NCBI RefSeq assembly: GCF_016808095.1
Contig: NC_068978.1
Coordinates: forward strand, 30,577,306-30,641,305
Reading direction: 5' to 3'
DNA from: Vigna angularis
Lineage: Eukaryota; Streptophyta; Magnoliopsida; Fabales; Fabaceae
DNA: 64,000 nucleotides
Made by a program: the position numbers and the translations under genes. Position 1 is the stretch's first letter, and the number at the start of each line of letters is the position of its first letter. Shown one piece after another: positions 54,555 through 64,000 of the stretch. Below the pieces are notes generated by a model. The model saw nothing but the letters and a program-made list of their open reading frames with translations, had not been told where the DNA came from and ran no database searches.

Positions 54555-56710
54555 GCATGCATCATAATTGACATGTGATTTTATCGTATTTTAATTTACC
54601 GGATTCTGAGCTGCTACACCACCATCTACCATATTGAACTCAACTCCATCGTTCTGAAAATAGTAAGGTGGTAGCTGAGTGGGTGTAGCTGAAGTCGATA
54701 TGCATATATCTGACAACAAGGCATCTAAGTAGGGAACATTCTCAAGCTGCATCACAAAAACATTATGTTAATCAGTGTTTGGATATCAGTGTATGTTGCC
54801 GATATATGAAGAAATATAAGCATATGCTGCTGATTGAAGAAGAGTAGAGCGAATGGAGCTACTTAGCAAACTCAAGTTGTTAGATCATAAAGAAACAAAA
54901 GGGTAGGATTAGATGGTTAGTGCAGGGGACAGCAACTCTAAGTACTGTCACAGTAGGATTAGTTGGAGAAGAAGAAACAACGATGGCAAGGGAGTTCAAG
55001 TGAATGGTAGTTGGAATGAAGCACCAAAGAGGTCTGTCAAACAATCAAGAAAATACAAATAATTTTCCTTTGAGGATGGAGCTATAAGGATCGAATGATA
55101 GCTTAGTGTAAGGACCGGTAGTAGTACTTCTTTTCGGTTATGTAAGCAAATCGAAGAGTGCTAGGGTTATTTTGGGGCTGTCCTATCAAAGGAAGTTTGA
55201 GAACATTGTGATGGCTTGAATGCTTACTTTGTTCCCATGTTAAGAGGTAAATTTCTGTTTAATATCCGATTTTAAAAATGAAGATATTTGGTCCCTATAT
55301 TATGAAAAGTATATGAATAAGATCCACAAAGAAAGAACAAGTTCAACAAATCATAAAAGAAAAAGCTGAACAAGAGAGAGAAAAAGCTCGACAGCAGAAG
55401 AGAGAAGAAAAAAAGTACGGCCACATCAGCATGAACTTAACGTTGTTGCTGTCTACTTAACGGACAAGACCTTATTCATACATTTTTCATAACATAGGGA
55501 CCCAATGTCTTCATTTTTAAAACCAGGTACTGAATAGAAATTCACCTCTTAACATGAGGACGAAGTAAGCATTTAAGCCTATTGTGATAGGTCGGTTGCC
55601 ATTAGAAATTCAAGTATGAGTCTAAGTCTTAGTTTGAATAAAAAGAAATAAAAAAATAGAATACTACATAAAGAAGAAAAATCCGTTAATTTATTATTTT
55701 AAAGTTTTGGATATTGGATAGTGTGAATTTTTTATATGTTTGGGTTCAACTCTTATCCGTGTTTATAATAGACTCAAAATAGTAATATATGATTTAACCC
55801 GTTAAGATGAACCTCCTCAGGAGATCCAATACGCATAAGTACAAAAGTACAATGTCCCATAACAAACACAAGTTCTCAGTCGTAGGCTTTAAGAAGTTAC
55901 TGAAACAGCTACTATTGTGTGGTGTGTAGCCTAAGAAATTAGTCTAAGTGACAGAGCAGCGGGGATATAAATACAAAACTTATGCCTGCTAACCTTGTAG
56001 TTTGAGAATATGACTGGCTTTTGTCTCTTGAGGTCGAAAGCTGGGATTACAACATTGGTAAGTGTTTGACTAAGTCGAGTATCCTTCAAGAGTTCACGAG
56101 TTACGTTATGTAAAAACTCCCCATCGAACTTGGGACCGTTTCCAGGTCTGCATGTTAGTTTGTTTCGTCAAGAGGAAACACAAAACAAAAGCATGTTATA
56201 ATTAGTTGCCTTTTAATCGTTAATATTGACGATGTTCTGAGAATATTAGTGCTATTCTTACCTAGATTCATTGAATATATGAGGGCCATTTTGTTTGTAG
56301 AAGTCTACAATTTGTGCAGGAGTAAAGGCAGCACGAGTAGCATCATCAGGGCTTGGGCTGGCTAACATAGCTGCTATGAGTCCACCAGTGCCAGTCCCTC
56401 CTATCACTTCAAAATAATGTGCTAAATCTGCATTTGGATCCTTAGCCTGCATTCAAGTTAACCTCATAAGCATTCATTCATTCATGCAAATTCAGTACAT
56501 GCATATATAGTATTAACAGTAAGAATGAACCTTAAGAGCCTTGTCTAAGTAATCAAGAACTGTTGCTGGAATAATCCCCTTGATTCCGCCACCATCAATG
56601 CTCAGAACAGTTAACGTCTCTCTATTGTCAGATGGAGTCAGTTTCTGGGTACTGAATCCACCAGTCAGTTGCCCAGCAAAGAGCAAAACAAAGAAAACCA
56701 AATGAGCCAT
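53238..56710 (-). CDS. Patatin-like protein, gene 3, nucleophile Ser replaced by Gly (406 aa, seven exons)
   Basis: Exons (minus order): 56710-56531, 56446-56262, 56147-55994, 54746-54600, 54452-54195, 53684-53515, 53364-53238; 1221 nt, phases consistent, stop TGA. An in-frame ATG at 56722 would add four residues; 56710 is chosen because it aligns with gene 2. The loop DGGGIKG and the Asp214 of DGG are present, but the elbow reads GTGTG: residue 79 is GGC (56392-56390) in place of the family's Ser, a single-base change from AGC. Patatin hydrolysis depends on that Ser, so this product should be catalytically inactive although the frame and all splice sites are intact. Intron 3 is enlarged to 1.25 kb by inserted DNA including a MITE. 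The C-terminus is longer than in gene 2 (NWAFQKNIS). Alternatives are early pseudogenisation or a retained pseudo-enzyme. Confidence 0.85.
54503..54551. repeat. (TG)n(TA)n microsatellite in intron 4 of patatin gene 3
   Basis: Short TG run leading into uninterrupted TA. Confidence 0.9.
54838..55980. mobile_element. Inserted DNA in intron 3 of patatin gene 3
   Basis: The homologous intron of gene 2 is only about 80 bp, whereas here it is 1.25 kb. Besides the MITE (55213-55579) the remainder (54838-55203 and 55589-55980) has a composition unlike the nearby introns and contains GGTAGGATTAGATGG...GGGGACAGC, reminiscent of retroelement sequence. No diagnostic domain or end was identified. Confidence 0.45.
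55204..55588. mobile_element. Mutator-like MITE, copy 2, with 9-bp target duplication
   Basis: Element 55213-55579 (367 bp), flanked by CATTGTGAT (55204-55212) and TATTGTGAT (55580-55588), one mismatch in nine. Ends GGCTTGAATGC / GCATTTAAGCC and the whole interior match copy 1 (5200-5564) closely. Confidence 0.85.
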
Positions 56711-56759
56711 TAATGGCTTCACAAGGTAGTATAGAAGTAGTTGAGAGAATTGTTCGATT

Positions 56760-58159
56760 TGTGCTGAAATGTTAAGGTATTGTAGAAAGTTTTTTGCAGG
56801 ATAGATTCATGTACCTTTGACAGAAAACTTTGTTCACGGATCACCCTGATAATGGTGTTGGAAGCAGATGAGGCTGAAAACTTTTCTTGGAGATTTTGTT
56901 CGGATAAGGCTGAAAATTCCTTACAGATGATGTCTGTAACATTTTAAATTATTTAAATTGGTGCATTATGTTTTTCTTTTCTAAATTATTATAAAAATTA
57001 TATTTTATTTTTAAATTGAATTATAAATATTTTATTTGTATATTTATAAAACTTGTATAAAATCTCCTCTGCAGAGGTTATAATATAATTCTTATAAAAA
57101 TATTTCACACGTCATTTACTTAAAAAAAAATTTATATACTTATAAAATATGGAAACAAGATACTTTATAATTTTATCTATTACTATAACATATATTTTTA
57201 TAATAATTTAAGTTAAAAAATAAATTTTTATTAAATAATTATATTGATTAAAGTTTATTTTGAATTGTAAAGTTATGAGTAGGACAGATGAATTTTCTGT
57301 GAAAATATTTCACACCTTTATATTATATTTCCTCTTCCTTTGAATGTAAAACTATTGAGAGTCCTTACAAAGAAATCTCTAATTAAAAATCTCTTCCTTA
57401 CAATGACAAAGAACTATTTTTAAATACATATTTTTATATCTTGAGTGCTTCAATTATCTATATCTTTAAAATTGAATTTATTTATGTAGATAAAATGTTT
57501 AAAATAAAAATTTAATTTAAAAATAATTTATATTAACTAAATGGGATTTTAAAAATTCTTTTTGGTTCATCTCCATAATTAGTATTCTTTAAATCCTTAA
57601 ACTAAACAGAAAAAAAAAATACTCGATCTCTTCTAAGTTTAGTTTCGGAAATTTCTTTTCCAGAATAAAATTATGCCTAAAATGAACATTGTTTTTATTT
57701 TCTTTATATATATAAGTTCTCAAATTATTTCAAATTTACTTACTTATTTTTAATTCAGTTATCTATTTATCTTCATTTAAGCTTTGTTTGTTTTAAACGT
57801 AAAGCGTCTGCAAGCATAAGATAGATCTGTTAAGAAAGTTTGAAAATCAATACAAGATACCCAAAAGTAATACAAATTCTTTATGTAAACAGTATAAAAT
57901 ATGTAGGTATACATATTTTATTATATTTACCCCTCTCTTTCTTTGTATATAAATGATAATTATAATAATAATAAAAAATTAATAATTATCTATAACTTCT
58001 ATATATGTTCTTTTATAATTAATTATAGAAATAAATATATTTTCATTTCTTAATTTTAAGTAAATTTTTTTTTAATTTAATTTTTTATATTTAAAAATAT
58101 GTGAAGTTAGTTTTTAAAATTTTTTTTATTAAATTTATTTATTTCAAACTTACTTCTCA

Positions 58160-58201
<42 letters not shown>

Positions 58202-60340
58202 ATTTAAATTTTATCATGAAGGTGAAAATATATATAAGAATGTAAATAATTCAAATACTGTAATAATGAAACGTATTTAAAATGTTAAATAAATTTAATA
58301 AAGTTTAAATTGAAAAAAATTAAATTTAAATATTTTTAAAAATAATAAGATAAGGCTAAAATTTGAAAAAGAAATTAGTTTTAATTTTCAGATAAAAAAC
58401 CAAAAACATATTTAATGTTTAATTATAAAGAGATGCATTTTTTCAATTTTATCATCTTAATTACTCCTTTTTAAATTTAAATAATTATTTATAATAAAAA
58501 AATATTTTTCTATTTTATCATTTTAGTAACTATTTGTTTTAATTCAAATAATTATTTATTATTAAATATTATTTACACTTATATCGTTTTTGTAACTACT
58601 TTTTTAAATTTAAATAATTAATTTTATTTTAATTATCCAATTTTATCATTTAAAATATATAATTTCTTAATTTATTAAATTCATATCACTGGTTAGCTTT
58701 CATAAATTTTTATCTTAAATTCTTGAGTTTCTTATATTCATTTTCTTAATTTAAACATCATTTTCACCGATTTTTTCCTCACTCAACTCATGCAAATCTG
58801 TTTGAAAACAAACCAAGCTAACTGATAAAAATATATTAATAATGTACCAATCTATTTGGGTTTATTTTATTTTAAATTTTGAAAAATAAACAGATTTCTA
58901 GTTGTGTCGTCTTTATCTAATGCTTACTTTAGAAATAAATATCTTTAGACTTATTTTAATAAGCAAATTCTAGGTGAAAAAATAAGCAAACTTTAGGCTT
59001 CTTTTTTGTATTTAATTAATTTAAAAATTACTTTGATATTAAAAATATTTTCTTCTTACCATTCATTTATCTAATATGCTTATTTTTAAAATAAGCAGTT
59101 TTGAGGTCCTGTCTCAGTTTTCAAAATCACTTTATCATCTTTGATTCCCAAATCCAAGTAGCGATGTCGTGTTGTATGTCGACACGCACTGGTGCAATCG
59201 ATTAAAAACTTGCCTTTTTTATGTATTGTCATTATCACTTGTTTTTTTAATCTTTTCTTTAACTCATAAATCAAATATTAAATTATATTTAATTTATTTT
59301 ATCAATCAACTTATTATCTATCTTTTCACATTTTTCATTAACATTTTAATTTTACATTTTATTAGCTAGGTTTTTTATTTACATATTTTATGACTAGAGT
59401 AATACCAAAACGATGTTGTTTCAATATATACATGATGAAATAAAAAATGAAGTTCTTCAAATCCAAACAAAAAATAATACAAAAATATACAGACATTAAA
59501 TTACATAATTTGTTTTTATTAAAAATAGTAGGAACGAGATCACACCTTCAAATAAAATTTTAAAAATCAAAATATAAATTAAATTCTAAACTTTTTATTT
59601 TATTCTCAATATTTAATCATTTTTAAGGATATGAATTAAAGAAAAAATTTTAAAATTATAATTTAAGTCAAATCGCTATAATTGTTTTTCTTTTTTTTAT
59701 AATCAAAAAGTATAACTCATCACATTCCTCCTAGACATATACACATACACAGTGTACACAAGTATATATTAATTCACATGTTATCTATAATAAATTATAT
59801 CTTAACACTTAGATTATCAAAATGACATTATTTATATTTATGTAACATCTCATTTTAGTAAAATAAAATTACTAAAATAAAATATTACATATTTGTTAAC
59901 TTAGAAAATTTTACTGACTATCGAAGAAGAAGATCTTATACTTGGATAACAAAACTCTATCTATGTTACTGTTTCATTCTCGACCATACACTAAACGATT
60001 GAAAGATGTCTTTGCTAAGCTCACACCATTTAAGACGATCATTGCAAAAGAGAAAACACACACAAACAAAAGAAAGACAAAAGAAATGGTAAGCTAGTAA
60101 TACAAAACATTTTCGTAATACATCAACAACATGTTAAACAATTAACGTCTGATACATATCTCACAGCAAATCAACCAAACACTTTATGCATGTCAACCCT
60201 TTGACTTAACTATACAGATTAGTATAAATATTGAGTTATGCCAGTTCGTGCACTTGTTATATAAGGTTAGTCTGTTATCACTTACCTTAGGCCATGGTAA
60301 AGCCCTTAGACTAGGACCTTATCCTATTCTCACGACATGT
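56760..60340. other. AT-rich intergenic DNA between patatin genes 3 and 4
   Basis: Very AT-rich. (TA)n at 58164-58196. Segment 59560-59690 resembles the inverted-repeat family at 46.85 kb. No gene-like ORF. Confidence 0.5.
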
Positions 60341-60347
60341 CTTACCC

Positions 60348-60607
60348 CTTTTTACTAGGGCTGGGTATGATTAACTAAATTATACTAAACTATGGATTAT
60401 CTATACTATTTTGTACTATAAAAACTAAACTATTTTTTATAAAAACTGAACTATACTTATTTGTAGTTCAGTTCAAAAAATCTGAACTTCTTTTATTAAT
60501 AGTTTAGTTAACTACTTCAAACTATGTACTTTATTTTACTTTTGCTTGTTTAATTGTTTTGCTCTTCTTCCATTTCCAACAACACAAACATAAGAAATAA
60601 ATGCATG

Positions 60608-60687
<80 letters not shown>

Positions 60688-60741
60688 AGATTTTATTAAT
60701 TTTGTTTTCTGTGACGACATGAGACAATTTTTTTTACGTCA

Positions 60742-60781
<40 letters not shown>

Positions 60782-61028
60782 TAAATAAATAAATATTCTT
60801 TTTCAAGTCTCTTAAAAAGTTAACTATTATTATAATAATTATTAAAATAAAATGATATTATTAAATTTATACTAAAATAATTATATATTTTAAAGAAAAA
60901 CTAAATTTTATTATATTGTAATTATATTTCAAAAACTGGTAATTATTTTTATAACTTAATAAAATTAACTATAATTGTAAAAATAAAAAGATAAAAGTAT
61001 TTATGTAAATAATTATAAAATATAATAT

Positions 61029-61081
<53 letters not shown>

Positions 61082-61780
61082 ATTCAGAAAAAGGTGAGAA
61101 GAGAAGAAAGATGAGAGTTTTTATATTAAACTAGATAATTGTCAAAATAAAAATATTTCGAATAACGCAAAACAGATATAAACAGAAATATTTTTTAGAG
61201 ATTAAGTTTTTAATCTATATAAAATAATATATAAACAAATTTATATTATTAAATTAAACTATATTTAATATGAGAATCAAATTTTAGACATTTTATATTT
61301 TTAAATTAATAATAAATAGTAATGATAAATAATTATAGTTATTAATTTAATTTTAATAATATGATAAAATAGTACCAATAATATTTCATTAATTTTTTTA
61401 AATTTTTTATTATAATTATTTACTAATTCTAATTATATAGATTTATAATTTAATTTTTTTTAAATGCTGTGATGTTATTGAATATTAATTTATTTGTTTG
61501 TAATTATTAAAAAAAAATCAAATTGAACTAATTCTTTTAACTCTATCGATGATTAGCCATTGACAGTTGTACTAGTGCAAAACTACATTTATTTATTAGA
61601 AAAAGGTGCATTGTAGTTAACTGAATTGTTTTGTAGTTAACTGAACTAAAAAATAGTTTAGTTCAGTTTTTTTGAACTATTTTCTAGTACAGTTCAGTTT
61701 TTTTAAACTATTTTATAGTTAATTGTAATAGATTTATAGTGCAGTGCAAATAGTGCAGTTTGTCCACCCCTACTTTTTAC
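60348..61780. mobile_element. Non-autonomous hAT element with perfect 8-bp target duplication
   Basis: Element 60356-61772 (1417 bp). Flanked on both sides by CTTTTTAC (60348-60355 and 61773-61780). Short imperfect terminal inverted repeats TAGGGCTGGG / CCACCCCTA. Subterminal AGTTTAGTT / AACTAAACT-type motifs recur in both orientations near both ends (60375-60540; 61610-61740). An 8-bp duplication with TAGGGGTGG-type ends is diagnostic of hAT transposons. No transposase; the interior is AT-rich with three (TA)n runs at 60610-60683, 60744-60779 and 61032-61078. Confidence 0.85.
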
Positions 61781-61784
61781 TTGA

Positions 61785-62805
61785 GAATGAATGACCATTA
61801 GAATGTCATGATAAACTCCAAAACTGAGTTTCCTATATTCATACTTACAATACTTGAAACCATCACTAAGAAGTTCCTTAACTCTCTTCCATACCTTGGA
61901 AACACCCTTATAAGTAATCATAAATCATACAATAACATAATTTTCTTTATGGCATCTTAATACTTACATTTAGGTAAGGAAAATAACTTGAAAATCCTCG
62001 TTAACAGCCTCTTCCCCTACACTTTTGTTTTCTCTTTCCCTACATTTTCACAATCGTGGTGAGTCACAAACTGTTGCTTCAGTCGTGAAATAGTGTCGAT
62101 CTTTATGCCACGAGTCTTCACCGCATTGTGTTTTGTAAAACCTACGCCGTGAGGCTCTTTTATAAAACTCTCCACACTGCACTACGAGGCTCCTCCACAA
62201 AGCTCTTCACATTGTGTCAGAAAACCCTTGTTACGAGTCTCTTTTTCAACTAGTGGCACTTTGAAACCCCATGCACTCTCGGGAAGATGTATTCTTTGTG
62301 CTCCATAATATAGAATTTTTTACTTATATTATTTTCTTTATTTAAGATAGGAGAAGTAGAATGTAGTAATTATTTTTTTTTTATGCTTTCATAAGAATGT
62401 GGCTTTCTGCTACACAATCACGGGTATGCTCGTTAGTATGAACATAAGTGACATATTCACGGTTAGATTTTTGATAAAAAAAAGAGAGGATATGTTAAGG
62501 GTACTATTAGTGGAATCCCTACTTTAAGTGGAGTTGATAGATTGTGGTTGGTTGCTTAAGCGCTTGATGACATAGCATTCTCGTATCCATTCCTAGTAAT
62601 TTTTATAAAAATATAGAAGTGACATAGAATTAACCTTCTTAATTAGAAGTGACATAGAATTAACGTTGTTTTTACAATAGGGAGGATGCTTGGTATATTA
62701 TTCATGGTTCTTGCTGGCTGTAAGAGTTGCACAGAACTCATATATATATAAGCCATCAACCTTATTCTGTAGATAGTACAACAAGCATGGATAACTAATA
62801 CAAAT
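61785..62805. other. Spacer and 3' UTR of patatin gene 4
   Basis: A less AT-rich block at 61990-62290 (CCACGAGTCTTCACCGC, GTGAGGCTC) has no recognisable ORF. About 62690-62809 resembles the 3' flank of patatin gene 2, supporting tandem duplication. Confidence 0.45.
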
Positions 62806-62809
62806 GACA

Positions 62810-64000
62810 TCACATAACTTTGCTCTTTTGAAATGCCCAATTTGCTTTAGTTTTGTCTGAAGGAACCCTAAGAGTTTCAAGAAAAGGTCTTCCTCCTTTC
62901 TCTACAGATTTTTGCTTCAGACGATGCTGTCTTTCTCCATACAAAATATCAGCAAGCCTTCATAACAACATAAAAACATTCCCCACAAAATTAGAATTAG
63001 ATATTATACATATCTGAACCATCAGCCACGGTAGGTTTTAGGTATAAAATTGATGTATAAAATTAATAATTGAGTAAATATTTCACCTGTCAAGAGCCTC
63101 AGCATTTGTTCCTACGCCTTCTTCTATGGAGAAAGTGTTCAAATTGATCTTCTTAACTTTTTCTTCTAAAAGTTCTTTCCCAGTCTCTTCAAGACCGTCC
63201 ATGTTTTCTTTTGCAACTTCAACCAAGCTGGAGTGAGCAGGATCCAATTCGTATTCCTGTCATTGATTACTTGAGTAGTGAATTATTCAAAGATAAACAA
63301 TTCAAACCAATAAATAATTTATAAGAAAGTGTTGGAAATATTAGAATAATTTAAAAAATAATTTTAATGGTATTGTTATTTCTGTCTTCTTTGTAAACCT
63401 GAATTCGAAGGTAGGTAATGGCAGGTTGTTGGAAGAGTGAACCATGATAGTACTCTGTCATGGAGGTAGTTGCACGATCAATAAAAGTGATCCCATGAAT
63501 AAGCCATTCCCAATCGCTCCATGTGGCAGCCATTTCAACATCCAAATCCGGCTGAGTTTCTTTTGTTCCAGTTCCCAAAGACAATACAAGTATTCTGGAA
63601 TACTTATTGTGTCGTAGTGCTTCACTCACGGTTGCTCTAGTCTGATAAAAAGTATAAGTATCCATGCATCATAATTTACATCTAATTAATTTTATTATAT
63701 TTGTAATAAATAGCGAAATTAATTTACCGGATTCCCATTTACTAAGCTCTCATCAAGGATACTAAACATACTCAAGTCCGCACCGCTAATCAAATTGAAC
63801 TCAACACCATCATTCTCAAAATAGTAGGGTGGTAGAATAGTGGGTGCTGCTGAAGCCGATATGCTTATATCCGACATCAAGGCATTGAAGTACGGATACC
63901 TCCCAAGCTACATCACCAAGAATTTTATGTTACTTATTTTTTTCAGTAAGGAAATATATAATATATGCATACGCTGCTAACCTTGTAGTTTGAGAATGTA
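62810..64000 (-). CDS. Patatin-like protein, gene 4, partial (3' exons), catalytic Asp motif lost
   Basis: Visible exons (minus order): 64000-63982 (partial end of exon 3), 63907-63728, 63641-63399, 63256-63087, 62957-62810, stop TGA. Phases agree and match genes 2 and 3 (170-bp exon identical in size). The exon carrying the catalytic Asp is 180 bp instead of 147: after FNL the sequence reads ISGADLSMFSILDESLVNGNP where paralogs read V-DGG-x-AA-xNP. The Asp codon position holds AGC (Ser, 63787-63785) and about eleven residues are added. Catalytic Asp of the Ser-Asp dyad is therefore missing. The C-terminus is extended (RVPSDKTKANWAFQ). The start, oxyanion loop and Ser elbow lie outside the window. 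Open frame and splice sites are intact in what is seen, so it is either a pseudo-enzyme or an early pseudogene. Confidence 0.82.

Noticed and set aside
53238..56710. Calling patatin gene 3 a pseudogene outright
   Set aside because: All exons, phases and splice sites are intact; only the nucleophile codon is changed, so the CDS call is kept with the defect noted.
56710..56722. Upstream in-frame ATG (MKPL) as the start of patatin gene 3
   Set aside because: The paralog at 35473 starts at the equivalent of 56710 and its upstream codon is not ATG; the upstream start remains possible.

Overview
The window is plant nuclear DNA: AT-rich, with short exons bounded by GT..AG introns, TATAAATA boxes, long (TA)n runs and many degraded class I and class II transposons. 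The style of the coding genes and repeats suggests a dicot, most likely a legume (Phaseoleae-like); that placement is inference from family resemblance, not from a search. No tRNA, rRNA, CRISPR array or bacterial-type operon was seen.

Five real protein genes can be modelled exon by exon. (1) 8238-12615 (+): an intact seven-exon patatin-like acyl hydrolase (417 aa). (2) 16153-24720 (-): an intact ten-exon SNF2 ATPase with an embedded RING finger (1018 aa), matching the plant CHR27/CHR28 (FRG) helicase-like family and the yeast Uls1 architecture, with an N-terminal SUMO-interacting-like motif and a 5' UTR intron of about 2 kb. (3) 33596-35473 (-): a second intact patatin-like gene (395 aa). (4) 53238-56710 (-): a third patatin-like gene with an unbroken reading frame (406 aa), but its nucleophile motif reads GTGTG instead of GTSTG. 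(5) 62810 to beyond 64000 (-): the 3' part of a fourth patatin-like gene, in which the catalytic DGG motif is replaced by SGA plus extra residues. The four patatin genes share exon boundaries (185, 147 and 170 bp exons recur), so they are a dispersed tandem family. At 14781-15476 there is a GC-rich, frameshifted remnant of a pepsin-like aspartic protease.

The rest is mostly mobile DNA. 2.2-5.6 kb holds a direct duplication, two CACTA ends and a Mutator-like MITE with a 9-bp target duplication; a second copy of this MITE sits in an intron of patatin gene 3. 12.9 kb has a Ty1/copia gag zinc-knuckle scrap. The SNF2 gene carries two copia remnants in introns. 29.3-31.9 kb is a decayed retroelement with a putative plant transposon protein domain. 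36041-37660 is a complete non-autonomous CACTA element. 38.96-47.16 kb is bracketed by a diverged inverted repeat that encloses GC-rich minisatellites, a gag-like remnant, a MULE-like zinc-knuckle scrap and an LTR-like element. 48019-51000 is the 3' end of a Ty3/gypsy element (LTR plus integrase C-terminus). 60356-61772 is an hAT element with a perfect 8-bp target duplication.

The most notable biology is the patatin cluster: two members keep the Ser-Asp dyad, one has lost the Ser by a single codon change while keeping an open frame and correct splice sites, and a neighbour has lost the Asp. This looks either like early decay or like pseudo-enzymes retained for another role.
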